Positions 8,879-16,814 are shown, counted from the stretch's first letter. The stretch is 39,059 nt of DNA from Cenarchaeum symbiont of Oopsacas minuta (GCA_029948415.1 JAJIZT010000006.1:1-39059), one strand, 5' to 3'. Notes: a model not told the origin generated them from the letters alone. Numbers and translations: made by a program.

Positions 8879-9253
8879 CAGAACCTACAGTATAAAAATC
8901 CCAAAAAAGAGTTTATTGTTTTTGGAAAATGTTTGAAAAAGATCCTAAATGGCTCACATGATGCTGTAAACATTCGTGATAAATCAAATGTTATAAAAAA
9001 ACTCGAGCGTCGTTTATCGTCTCTTGTATCCAAAAAATATACAGAAAAGAATTGTATCAGATTTGTCAAACGTCTAAAGCGTGAACAAGACATGCTTTTC
9101 ACGTTCTTGAAGACTGGAACTGATTCACATAACAATACTGCCGAGAAGCCAAACGTGGTAATACGAAAGATTACAAACGGTCATCGAACAGATGATGGTG
9201 CTACATCTAGTCTGTTGCATAAGCTTCCTAGTATTGAAAATGTCAGGATGTGA
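8870..9253 (+). pseudogene. IS66-family transposase, C-terminal remnant
   Basis: An open frame enters from the IS5a junction (DIEQNLQYKNPKKEF) and reads to a TGA at 9251-9253. It contains FVKRLKREQDMLFTFL, TDSHNNTAEK, NVVIRKITNGHRTDDGA and a tail. This is the end of an IS66-type DDE domain, whose last catalytic glutamate lies in the NN-x-AE motif. Upstream catalytic parts are missing, cut off at the IS5a insertion. Within the NNTAEK/PNVV junction some residues usual in the family (AIR) seem lost. A different IS66 piece, the amino end, lies at 26763-27207. Confidence 0.8.
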
Positions 9254-9274
9254 TTTGGGTACAAAAACTCGAGG

Positions 9275-9288
9275 TATGCAACTAAGTA
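9275..9288. repeat. Solitary IS5a-like end
   Basis: TATGCAACTAAGTA is the exact complement of the first 14 bases of IS5a, but the neighbouring bases differ from any IS5a copy. It may be a leftover end after deletion, or the end of a related element that includes the IS66 remnant. Confidence 0.45.
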
Positions 9289-9321
9289 CGCTACATCACA
9301 CAAGATATTGATGAGTGTAAA

Positions 9322-9401
9322 GAGACATGTAGACAACGAAATCTAAACTTTCATGACTATATATCTTGAGGATGGTACTTCAAAACTCTAGACAGTTACA
9401 A
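9322..9401. repeat. 80-bp dispersed repeat, right copy (inverted)
   Basis: Reverse complement of 54-133 with about three mismatches. The expected other end of the 288-bp element is not found at the matching distance to the left, so this copy is partial. It lies just upstream of the 50-aa/108-aa gene pair. Confidence 0.85.
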
Positions 9402-9450
9402 CATTTGTAATTGAAGGGCAACGAGTTTGGTTTGAGCGTGGAGACTAAGG

Positions 9451-9457
9451 TTTAAAT
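9451..9457 (+). promoter_or_regulatory. TATA-like box for the 50-aa gene
   Basis: TTTAAAT, in the context AAGGTTTAAATCC, is centred 26 bases before the ATG at 9480. This matches a leaderless archaeal promoter and supports the reality of the very short gene. Confidence 0.55.
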
Positions 9458-9479
9458 CCTCAAATTGCAAAGGTTGTGC

Positions 9480-9632
9480 ATGAGTGAATCAGAAAGTTGG
9501 GGCAGAGAAGATACGGTTGCAGCTATAGAATTTGATAAATGGTTAACAGATACAGAAGGGAAAAAAGAACCCATATACTACTATGATGACTTCGGTGAAT
9601 TAGTAGGTGCAATAGATGAAGCAATTAATTAA
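9480..9632 (+). CDS. Acidic 50-residue protein, first gene of an overlapping pair
   Basis: I do not recognise a family. The product starts MSESESWGREDTVAAIEFDK and ends GELVGAIDEAIN; it is strongly acidic, with no cysteines or membrane segment. A TATA-like box at the right distance supports expression from this ATG. The last 17 bases overlap the start of the next gene in another frame, which implies translational coupling. A small acidic protein encoded just before a small partner gene, in mobile DNA, is the arrangement of many antitoxin-toxin pairs, but no motif confirms this. Confidence 0.5.
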   Translation: MSESESWGREDTVAAIEFDKWLTDTEGKKEPIYYYDDFGELVGAIDEAIN

Positions 9633-9942
9633 TTTTTGGAATTTTGGACATTATCCCGATTTTTTTAATAGCATAAAAGATTTAAGTGGACTACAAGTAT
9701 GGCAATTAATTAAACATATTCAGACAATGCGAACAACTTCGTCTGTTGACAGCTTTAAACAGAAATCTAATTGTCCCACTCTTGATGTGAAACATGATCG
9801 TGAAGGGTATTATGCGCTCCTTTTATCAAAAAATGGTAATGGAGAGCATAGTATAAAATTGGATGTATGGTATGATACAGAGAGACGTCTTATTTGGCTT
9901 ATAAGATGTAAAGTTTTAGCAAAAAATCCGTTAGAAAAATAA
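9616..9942 (+). CDS. 108-residue protein of unknown function, second gene of the pair
   Basis: No family recognised. The product begins MKQLINFWNFGHYPDFFNSI, has a middle HDREGYYALLLSKNGN and a probable beta-rich end IKLDVWYDTERRLIWLIRCK followed by a basic tail. The start ATG lies inside the 50-residue gene upstream (17-base overlap). The alternation of aromatic and charged residues suggests a compact globular alpha/beta protein. Both genes sit between inverted IS5a copies. A toxin role is a hypothesis from arrangement only. Confidence 0.5.
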   Translation: MKQLINFWNFGHYPDFFNSIKDLSGLQVWQLIKHIQTMRTTSSVDSFKQKSNCPTLDVKHDREGYYALLLSKNGNGEHSIKLDVWYDTERRLIWLIRCKVLAKNPLEK

Positions 9943-9999
9943 TTTTAGAATTACTCTAATGCCGCTCAACTTTGCAATCAAAGAAGATCATTATTTACC

Positions 10000-11232
10000 T
10001 ACGTAATTGCACAACTTTTGATCGCCTTAACTCATACCAGCAAAAATGTGTCACCAGAGTACAATAATCCAATGAAAACAAACAATACGGTACAAAATAA
10101 GAACAATAGTCAGATAGATACGCGTTTTCTCATCAAGGTGTACTCAAACCAGCATCACAAAACATGTTGTAGACCCATACTTTTAATCGAAGCTCTTGCA
10201 CAATGTGATCCCATTTTCTTGACATGACAGAATCTCTTAAATGCAGAAAACACTACCTCAATTATCCAACGTTGACCATATCTAACACGTTTTTTCCACT
10301 CTGCTTGGTTTTTTAACATTGCATCATTTGGAGTAAATGCAAGATGCTTTATTTCTTCAAGCTGCTCACGAACCGCATCGTTACGTGCATAACGACCAGC
10401 ATGAAGTGCAGAATTTGATCGAACCTTTATCGCAGGCTTAATGCCAAGCTTTTGGCAGCGGTTAAAATTGGCGTTTGTATCATACGCACCATCTCCATAC
10501 AGTACGATATTGCATTTGTCCGCAGCTGTCGTGGATGCTATCTTGGATGCTGCCTTTAACAAGATAGAGAATTGCGAGCTGTCTGTTTTCTCCTCTGTGG
10601 TGACTGTAAAAGAGACAATTTTTCGAGTTTTAACATTTATGAGAAAGTATATCTTGATAAATCCGCGCCGTATCTTCCATTTGTCACGTATCCATTCGCC
10701 ACGCTCATTTGGTTTTATGCCACTACCATCTATTGCAAGATAGATATCTTTTAACTGATCAGATGGACTTTCAGGTATCTTTATTTTTAGTGCATTTATT
10801 CTGCGACATATTGTGGTATGATCTGGAGCATTTGAACCTAGAACATTCTGTGCAATTCCTTGACACGCTCTATATGAGATACTCGTGTATGTTTTGATTA
10901 TTGCAAGACTCTCAAATAGTTTATCAGAATACACAAATCGCCTTCCATTCTTTCCTTTATTTTTAATCTTTACTTGTTTTTTCCAAGATTTGGATTTTTG
11001 AATGGTTAGATGCGTGCCCCATTTGACGTATTTGCTATCAGCCATGTATGCAGAACCTCCTGATTGCACACATGTCAGCTAAAATCCGTACAGTAAACAA
11101 TACCATCGTATTCAACGTGGATCATTCCTGATGTGGGTTATTTTCATCAATAACCCATAATCATGGTGTGATCTATTTGTTTAGGTTTGAATTCTGTCTA
11201 TATGGTATTTAGGCAGGTTATGCAACTAAGTA
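10000..11232 (-). mobile_element. IS5a copy 3, inverted (1233 bp)
   Basis: Same length as copy 2 and opposite in direction. The end at 11232 is perfect (GCAACTAAGTA), but the end at 10000 reads TACGTAATTGCAC instead of TACTTAGTTGCAC, two changes within the terminal repeat. Flanks show no direct repeat. With copy 2 it forms an inverted pair bracketing 8870-9999, a configuration that can move or invert as a unit. Confidence 0.92.
10155..11069 (-). CDS. IS5a transposase (second intact copy)
   Basis: The protein is identical over 304 residues to the product of 7800-8714, with the same GTG start (ATG alternative 24 bases in) and the same D114, D193 and E271. Because one terminal repeat of this copy is altered, it may supply transposase for other copies better than for itself. 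Confidence 0.92.
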   Translation of the reverse strand: MQSGGSAYMADSKYVKWGTHLTIQKSKSWKKQVKIKNKGKNGRRFVYSDKLFESLAIIKTYTSISYRACQGIAQNVLGSNAPDHTTICRRINALKIKIPESPSDQLKDIYLAIDGSGIKPNERGEWIRDKWKIRRGFIKIYFLINVKTRKIVSFTVTTEEKTDSSQFSILLKAASKIASTTAADKCNIVLYGDGAYDTNANFNRCQKLGIKPAIKVRSNSALHAGRYARNDAVREQLEEIKHLAFTPNDAMLKNQAEWKKRVRYGQRWIIEVVFSAFKRFCHVKKMGSHCARASIKSMGLQHVL

Positions 11233-11276
11233 AAGTGCATAGCAACCTTTTTTGATCACCTCGTTTACAACAATTC

Positions 11277-12308
11277 ATGCAAGTCAGTGATGAGGATCTC
11301 CTTCAGGCCTATAACAAATGCAAAGATATACGCATGATAGCACGATTGCATGCCATGTGTTTGATGCAGATACGTGGTCTGGACATGACAGAGACAGCAG
11401 CTTTTATGTTCCGAACGTACCAGTTTGTATACAAATGGCACGATCGATATCAAAAATACGGACTCAAAGGCCTGGAGGAAAGGTCCAGATGCGGTCGTCC
11501 ACCTTTGGTGTGCTCACACACCATTGATGCAGATGGAAAAAACATTTACAGAAACAGGAACCATGATACTTCCAAAGCAAGTACGCGAATATATTAAAAA
11601 TAAAACTGGAATTACATACCATATTACACATGTTTGCAGAATTATGCGTGGATGGAAACTAAAAGCAAAAGTTCCACAAAAAATACACGCCAGCGCCTAC
11701 ATCATACGATGAATGCTATACATGGTATAGGAGCATAACGCAGATAATTACGCACGAAATGTCAAAGAGGACAAAAATTTTTGTCCAGGATGAGAGCATA
11801 GTCAACAGCGATGGAAAGATGATCAAAAAATACTGGTGCAACGAGGATGAGCGCCCCATCTATCGATGGAAGGGTGATCATCGAAAATTCATAGCATACG
11901 GAATGATCTCAATTTCCGGCGAGCGATTCTTTAGATCGTATGATAAATTTGATGGTCCAACATTTCTACGATACGTAAAAGATGCAGTTGCAAAATACGG
12001 TCGCATAATGATAATCGCTGACAGAGCCAGTCAACACAGAACAAAAGATCTTGAAAGGTATGTGCAGGAAAACCAAGACAAAATTCGAATCGAATATCTT
12101 CCAAAAGCATCGCCACAACACAACATCATGGAGACAATCTGGTTTGTTGCCAAGCAGGCTATGGATCATTCAGAGTATTATCCACAACTAGAGGATAAGA
12201 GAAGTAATTTTATGAAATATCTGAGAACAAAAAAACTACCTAATAACGTTACTGATTATTTTAAACCAAAGATGGAGGATTTTTTTAACGAACTTATGAT
12301 CTGCGGTA
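11277..12308 (+). pseudogene. IS630-family transposase, frameshifted and 3'-truncated
   Basis: Three frames together give an IS630 transposase. A helix-turn-helix head comes first (MQVSDEDLLQAYNKCKDIR, later KYGLKGLEERSRCGRPPLV). The middle REYIKNKTGITYHITHVCRI follows after a shift near 11515-11530. A DDE_3 catalytic part follows after a second shift near 11695: IFVQDES, MIIADRASQH and EYLPKASPQHNIMETIW. The glutamate of the DDE set lies in the last motif. The reading frame then passes directly into IS5b sequence near 12309 without meeting its own stop. Confidence 0.85.
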
Positions 12309-12757
12309 TACGTAACAAACAAACTCGTTTAAAACAAAATAAAAAAGCTAGTTTAAAACAAAATAAAAAACCTGGAACAGGCATAACTGCATTTGGAGAT
12401 GGAATTTATGCCACAAAACAAAACGTAAACTGTTGCATCAAAAATGGTGTAAAACCAGTTCTTAAAGTAAAGATAAACTCATCAGGTAGATCTTATGGAT
12501 GTATGGCTCGAAAGAAATTGGTAGATGCACAGCTTGGTGGCGGCCACAAATATATTTCAAAGCTTGATCGTAATCAAAGATTAGAAAATCAAAAAAAATG
12601 GTTAAAGGATAATAATTATGGCAAAAGACAAGCAGCTGAGATTGCATTCTCCACACTCAAACGCGTCTATGGTGATGCAGTAATGGCAAAAAACTGGACA
12701 AATATGCGTCAAGAGATCGCATTATACATACAACAAAATCATAGATATGGAGAATGA
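11759..12757 (+). CDS. Chimeric open frame: IS630 DDE_3 domain fused to IS5b C-terminal half
   Basis: One uninterrupted frame of 332 codons. Residues 1 to about 183 are the IS630 catalytic domain; from about 184 on it is the carboxyl half of the IS5b transposase (FGDGIYATK to IQQNHRYGE), keeping its second Asp and its Glu but lacking its first Asp. At the junction a 21-base unit is duplicated, giving LKQNKKASLKQNKKPG where intact IS5b has one LKQNKKPG. The first ATG is internal to the IS630 gene, so translation of this piece is unproven. It is most likely an accident of recombination, but the in-frame join is notable. Confidence 0.6.
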   Translation: MSKRTKIFVQDESIVNSDGKMIKKYWCNEDERPIYRWKGDHRKFIAYGMISISGERFFRSYDKFDGPTFLRYVKDAVAKYGRIMIIADRASQHRTKDLERYVQENQDKIRIEYLPKASPQHNIMETIWFVAKQAMDHSEYYPQLEDKRSNFMKYLRTKKLPNNVTDYFKPKMEDFFNELMICGIRNKQTRLKQNKKASLKQNKKPGTGITAFGDGIYATKQNVNCCIKNGVKPVLKVKINSSGRSYGCMARKKLVDAQLGGGHKYISKLDRNQRLENQKKWLKDNNYGKRQAAEIAFSTLKRVYGDAVMAKNWTNMRQEIALYIQQNHRYGE

Positions 12758-12843
12758 TGTGAGGTAAAGACATGGTATGAGGTAAAAGTGTAGCGCAGTA
12801 TATGTGAAATGTCATGTACAAAAATTAGTAATGAAACAAAGTC
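12309..12843 (+). mobile_element. IS5b copy 2, right half only
   Basis: It matches IS5b copy 1 from about 4410 to its right end ATGAAACAAAGTC, with scattered substitutions and a 21-base tandem duplication near the left break. The left half is replaced by IS630. It is followed by GACATTTC. Confidence 0.9.
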
Positions 12844-12851
12844 GACATTTC
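12844..12851. repeat. 8-bp direct repeat GACATTTC (right flank of IS5b copy 2)
   Basis: Identical to the bases left of IS5b copy 1 at 3771-3778. It overlaps the stop codon of the zinc-ribbon gene that follows, so the insertion fell at the very end of that gene. Confidence 0.75.
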
Positions 12852-13038
12852 AAATAACATTAATACGGGTTTTACAAATTTCTATATTTTCATCCATCGT
12901 ACAACATAAACCATGAAATTTCTCTTGAGTATAGTTTCCACATTCGGTACAGATTGCGGATGTACATTGAAAGCATTTTTTACATAATTTGATATCAGCT
13001 AGTGAACCTCCACAACCTCTACATGATTCATCTGGCAT
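12850..13038 (-). CDS. Small double zinc-ribbon-like protein
   Basis: From ATG 13038 the product is 62 residues: MPDESCRGCGGSLADIKLCK and then CFQC, CTEC and CC pairs. There are at least four Cys-x2-Cys type pairs, enough for two metal sites. The start is preferred over an upstream ATG at 13149 because the extra residues look non-coding and a TATA-like stretch lies 26 bases before 13038. Such small zinc proteins are frequent in these archaea, but no function can be named. Its stop codon overlaps the GACATTTC repeat that marks the end of the mobile region. Confidence 0.65.
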   Translation of the reverse strand: MPDESCRGCGGSLADIKLCKKCFQCTSAICTECGNYTQEKFHGLCCTMDENIEICKTRINVI

Positions 13039-13055
13039 ATTGTATATCCAAAAAT

Positions 13056-13067
13056 TTAGATTTAAGC
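13056..13067 (-). promoter_or_regulatory. TATA-like box for the zinc-ribbon gene
   Basis: On the minus strand CTTAAATCTAAA is centred near 13061, about 24-26 bases before the ATG at 13038. Confidence 0.45.
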
Positions 13068-13212
13068 ATATGTCAAGTAAACAATGAAGAATGGAACAAA
13101 ATTTACCATATTTAAGATGAGATCGATTAAACACATCATCCACATTCATAAAAAAGCATGAATTTCATTTTAAAAACACAACATACTAAATCTACAAAAC
13201 TCTAGAAATTAC

Positions 13213-14292
13213 ATGAATTTACTTCCTCGTCTCATAACGCATACTATGGAGCAACATGGTGGATTATTCTCTATGCCACATGATATGGATAATGTGATTG
13301 ATTTTAGCTCAAATGTGATTCCTGGAGGACCCCCACCAAAAGTAGCTGCTGCATTGCGTTCTGCCCTCGCAGATGCAGAAAAATATCCAGATCCAGAATC
13401 AAAGAAAATGAAAAAATGCCTTGCTTTGTATATGAGAGTCCCAACAAACACAATTGCAGTAGGTAACGGAGCAACTGATATCATATACCGATTTTGTAGT
13501 TATGTACTATCAAAAAATACTCATGTATGTGTGACAAATCCAACATTTTCTGAATACGAATCTGCATCATCCCTTGCAGGACATCGTGTAACAAAATTTA
13601 CTGGAATAAATATTGGAAGAGATTTAGAAAAATTTTCAAAAGCAATGCCAAAAAATGGCTGTGTATTTGTATGTAATCCAAATAATCCTACTGGCGAATT
13701 ACTAGAGATAAAAGATATACTGTATCTAGCGGATATGGCAAAATCAAAATCATCCATTTTATTTGTAGATGAATCATTTATAGAGCTTGTTCCAGGAAAA
13801 AACAGATCCGTTGTAACATTTGCACCAAAAAGAAAAAATCTATTCGTGTTACGTTCTTTAACAAAATCATTTGCAATTCCGGGAATCAGAGTAGGATATT
13901 GTGTTACAAATAAAAATATGGCTGATATAGTAAACTGCACTTCTATGCCATGGAACGTTTCAGTTTTGGCTCAACGAGCTACATGTGCGGCAGTTTCTTC
14001 ACATAAAAAACATCTTGCATGGGCACGCCAATTGATCAAGACTGAGTCTGAATTTTTACAGAAAAATATAAACAAAATAGATGGATACAAGTGTGTACAA
14101 AACCCATCATCTAATTTTATACTAGTACATTCAAAGCTAAACTCACACGTAATTTGGAAAAAGTTACTTCGGCATAAAATACTTGTGCGTGATTGTACAT
14201 CATTTGGTAATGTTTGCTGTAACCATATACGTATAGCCATTAAAACTCGGACTGAAAATAAAAAATTATTAGAGGCGTTAAAATCCATATGA
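13213..14292 (+). CDS. cobD: CobD-like PLP aminotransferase/decarboxylase of cobalamin synthesis
   Basis: The 359-residue fold-type I PLP enzyme is related to histidinol-phosphate aminotransferase. It shows CNPNNPTGE (cofactor ring contacts), FVDESF (Asp for the pyridine nitrogen) and Schiff-base Lys218 in SLTKSFAIPGIRVGY. In cobalamin synthesis CobD decarboxylates L-threonine phosphate to aminopropanol phosphate for the nucleotide loop. HisC is the main alternative by sequence, but the gene overlaps cobQ by four bases and is first in a cob operon, which favours the cobalamin role. It acts in the cytosol. A TTTTAAAAA stretch at 13168-13176 could be the promoter, giving a leader of about 14 bases. 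Confidence 0.82.
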   Translation: MNLLPRLITHTMEQHGGLFSMPHDMDNVIDFSSNVIPGGPPPKVAAALRSALADAEKYPDPESKKMKKCLALYMRVPTNTIAVGNGATDIIYRFCSYVLSKNTHVCVTNPTFSEYESASSLAGHRVTKFTGINIGRDLEKFSKAMPKNGCVFVCNPNNPTGELLEIKDILYLADMAKSKSSILFVDESFIELVPGKNRSVVTFAPKRKNLFVLRSLTKSFAIPGIRVGYCVTNKNMADIVNCTSMPWNVSVLAQRATCAAVSSHKKHLAWARQLIKTESEFLQKNINKIDGYKCVQNPSSNFILVHSKLNSHVIWKKLLRHKILVRDCTSFGNVCCNHIRIAIKTRTENKKLLEALKSI

Positions 14293-15119
14293 AATCTTTA
14301 ATGGTACAGGGTACCTCTTCTGGAGTAGGTAAAACAACACTCGTGGTAGCTTTATGCAGAATATTTCACAATATGGGATATTCTGTAGCACCGTTCAAGT
14401 CACAAAATATGTCACGTTTTGTATACAAAGGAAATGGTTTTGTCATGTCACAGGCGCAGGCCGTTCAAGCAATTGCTGCAAAGACAAAACCCGAGCCTGA
14501 TATGAACCCAATATTACTAAAACCAAACAGTGAGAATTCTAGTATAGTTTACGTTGATGGGAAGCGCCGCTCAGTATGCACTGCCAAAGAATACTATCAA
14601 TTTGCTCCAAAAAAAGGACTCGTATCTGCAACAACAGCGTTGAGTAGACTTGGTAAATCATACGATCTAGTAATAATGGAGGGTGCAGGCTCTCCAGCGG
14701 AGATAAACTTACAAAAATATGATATTGCAAATATGCGTATGGCAAGCAGAGCAAAAAGTCCAGTACTGCTTGTAACGGACATAGACCGTGGAGGATCGTT
14801 TGCAAGTCTAGTTGGCACGTTGCAACTATTGCAAAAAAAACATAGAGAACTAGTTCGTGGTTATATATTCAACAAGTTTCGTGGCGATGCGAGAATATTG
14901 GATGTGGGTTTTACCAAGTTGCGAAAATTAACCGATATACCAGTACTAGGTCTTGTGCCATATATGGATACAAACTTACCAGAGGAAGATTCTTTGGATG
15001 GATCATCATCTAAGACTGTATGGAAGAATGATCATGCATTGGAGAAAAATATTGAAAAACTTGCCAAAATTGTACGTAAAAATGTAAACATTCCTGCCAT
15101 TGAGGAGATGATAAAATGA
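14289..15119 (+). CDS. cobQ: Cobyric acid synthase, ATPase domain only (no amidotransferase domain)
   Basis: The 276-residue protein matches the amino-terminal (dethiobiotin-synthetase-like) half of CobQ/CbiP: P-loop GTSSGVGKTT at 8-17, KSQNMS, MNPILLKP, VIMEGAGSPAEINL and LLVTDIDRGGSFASL, then FNKFRGD and GLVPYM. CobQ normally continues with a class-I glutamine amidotransferase half (about 480 residues in all) that supplies ammonia for four side-chain amidations. Here the frame ends after a charged linker (KNIEKLAKIVRKNVNIPAIE) and overlaps cbiB by four bases, so there is no room or remnant for the second half. Either the amidotransferase is a separate protein elsewhere, or the enzyme uses free ammonia. 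The gene is otherwise intact. Confidence 0.85.
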   Translation: MKSLMVQGTSSGVGKTTLVVALCRIFHNMGYSVAPFKSQNMSRFVYKGNGFVMSQAQAVQAIAAKTKPEPDMNPILLKPNSENSSIVYVDGKRRSVCTAKEYYQFAPKKGLVSATTALSRLGKSYDLVIMEGAGSPAEINLQKYDIANMRMASRAKSPVLLVTDIDRGGSFASLVGTLQLLQKKHRELVRGYIFNKFRGDARILDVGFTKLRKLTDIPVLGLVPYMDTNLPEEDSLDGSSSKTVWKNDHALEKNIEKLAKIVRKNVNIPAIEEMIK

Positions 15120-16090
15120 TTCCTGAATATGCTGCACTTGTTGTAGCATTTGCGTTAACACTTGATATGCTATGTGGTGATCCTCCAAACAGATATCATC
15201 CAACCGCGTGGGTGGGAAGCATATACGGAAGATTAATTCCGTACCTTGAAACTAGTAAAATGCATAAAGAACTAGCATGGGGTACGATAGTTGTTCTTGG
15301 TGTATGTGCCACAGTTGCATCATTGTTGTTTGTATTAGAGTATGCAATATCTGCAATATTGGAAGGAACTGTAAAGACATTAATTTTAATAATATTAGGT
15401 ACTGTTCTTTTAAAGAGTACCATAGCTATTCGAGGAATGCAAACACATGCAATACGCGTGGCTAAATCGTTGGATGCAAATGACATAAACTGTGCTAGAG
15501 GGAATCTTGCCATGATTGTAAAAAGACATACTGGAGATCTTGAACAAACTCATCTAATATCTGGAACTCTTGAGAGCATATCTGAGAATACCACTGATGG
15601 GATAACTGGATCATTGTTCTATTTTTCATTATTTGGATTACCTGGAGCGTTTGTATACAGAGCAGTGAATACAGCTGATTCTATGATTGGCTACAAGAAT
15701 AAAATATTCTCAAACCTTGGAAGATTTGCAGCCTCATGTGACACTGTGCTGAACTATGTTCCAGCTAGGCTTACGGCTTTTGTAATGGTGATAGCTGCAA
15801 TGGTGCTTAAAATGGACTGGAAAAGATCATACAAGACGATGCGTAAATATGGCTCGTGTACCGATAGCTCAAACGCAGGGTATACTATGGCCGCACTTGC
15901 TGGCGCTCTTAATGTAACACTTGAAAAACCTAAACATTATGTAATATGTGGCGGAAATGTAAATCTAACTACAGTACATGTGCATAAAGCCATACGTCTG
16001 ATGAAAGCTACAATATTCTTTTTTTACATTACAGCCGTATTGCCGATAATGGTGGCTCTCTCTTATACGGGATGGTGGATACATGCATAA
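15116..16090 (+). CDS. cbiB: Adenosylcobinamide-phosphate synthase CbiB
   Basis: The 324-residue integral membrane protein couples adenosylcobyric acid with aminopropanol (phosphate). Diagnostic CbiB features are DMLCGDPPNRYHPTAWVG near the start, the ENTTDGITGSLFYFSLFGLPGAFVYRAVNTADSMIGYKN block (residues about 160-200, read in pieces) and FAASCDTVLNYVPARLTA. Several hydrophobic segments are visible (about residues 3-20, 55-100, 220-235 and the end). The start ATG overlaps the cobQ stop by four bases, and its end overlaps cobS by eight. Length is normal. The product is the substrate of CobY. Confidence 0.93.
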   Translation: MIPEYAALVVAFALTLDMLCGDPPNRYHPTAWVGSIYGRLIPYLETSKMHKELAWGTIVVLGVCATVASLLFVLEYAISAILEGTVKTLILIILGTVLLKSTIAIRGMQTHAIRVAKSLDANDINCARGNLAMIVKRHTGDLEQTHLISGTLESISENTTDGITGSLFYFSLFGLPGAFVYRAVNTADSMIGYKNKIFSNLGRFAASCDTVLNYVPARLTAFVMVIAAMVLKMDWKRSYKTMRKYGSCTDSSNAGYTMAALAGALNVTLEKPKHYVICGGNVNLTTVHVHKAIRLMKATIFFFYITAVLPIMVALSYTGWWIHA

Positions 16091-16814
16091 CCCACTTGCA
16101 TCAGTTCTTTCATTTCTTACACTCGTACCATCTGGATCACATACCCTTGAAGATACTGCCAAAAATATGCACATATTTCCGGCCATAGGTATTGCTATGG
16201 GATTTGTTTTGGGAATGGTAGGACTTGGACTCTCTTATGCAGGAGCTGATCCAATAATTACGGCATTTTTTTTAGTTGCAGCAACAATGGTAGTGACTGG
16301 ACTGCATCATACAGATGGATTGGCAGATTTTGCAGATGGGTTGATGCGTAAGGGCAAGGCATCTGAAAAACTAGCCGCAATGAGGGATATCAATGTCGGA
16401 ACTGGTGGTATTGCGGCGATCATATTGTATGTGGTCGGAATGGTAGCGGCACTCTCAGTTGCAGATGGAGAGATGATATTTTGGATGATACTATTTGGCG
16501 AGGCTATGGCAAAATTCTCAATGGTGCTCGTGGCATCAATGGGTTCTCCTACTAGAACTGGTTCTAGCTTGCCGTTTGTTGATGCAATGCGTCATAGATG
16601 GAGGCTTGTAGTGGCATCTGCTATTACTTTAGTACCACTTGTGGCATTTGGAGGTCCTGTTGCTATCGTTGCCCTTGCATGCTCTTCACTTGTAGCAGTT
16701 TTAACTACAATTTTGGCAGAGCGTGGATTTGGAGGAATAACAGGAGATGTCATTGGCGCTGCAAACGAGCTTGGAAGACTCTCATTTGTAATGGCATACG
16801 TTGTGTTCTCATGA
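16083..16814 (+). CDS. cobS: Adenosylcobinamide-GDP ribazoletransferase (cobalamin synthase) CobS
   Basis: The 243-residue polytopic membrane protein joins GDP-cobinamide with alpha-ribazole (phosphate) in the last assembly step. Family marks are the start FLTLVPSG, the motif TGLHHTDGLADFADGLM (metal- and substrate-binding acidic residues), MRDINVGTGGI, and GFGGITGDVIGAANELGR near the end. Overlap of eight bases with cbiB and four with cobY indicates coupled translation. Length fits the family. Confidence 0.94.
   Translation: MHNPLASVLSFLTLVPSGSHTLEDTAKNMHIFPAIGIAMGFVLGMVGLGLSYAGADPIITAFFLVAATMVVTGLHHTDGLADFADGLMRKGKASEKLAAMRDINVGTGGIAAIILYVVGMVAALSVADGEMIFWMILFGEAMAKFSMVLVASMGSPTRTGSSLPFVDAMRHRWRLVVASAITLVPLVAFGGPVAIVALACSSLVAVLTTILAERGFGGITGDVIGAANELGRLSFVMAYVVFS

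Noticed and set aside
9991-11241. Target-site duplication around IS5a copy 3
   Set aside because: The bases before 10000 and after 11232 do not match, and one terminal repeat is altered.
13039-13149. Amino-terminal extension of the zinc-ribbon protein (ATG at 13149)
   Set aside because: The extra residues do not look like a protein domain, and the TATA-like box supports the internal ATG at 13038.
13193-13207. Resemblance to the end of the 288-bp element (ACAAAACTCTAGAAATTAC)
   Set aside because: Only about 12 bases match before an indel and no partner end is nearby; it lies in the cobD promoter region and may be chance.
13150-13212. Cobalamin riboswitch ahead of the cob operon
   Set aside because: The leader is only a few tens of bases and no cobalamin riboswitch elements are present.
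16598-16810. Long upstream extension of CobY within cobS
   Set aside because: It is an out-of-frame reading of the cobS gene; the nucleotidyltransferase signature begins exactly at ATG 16811.
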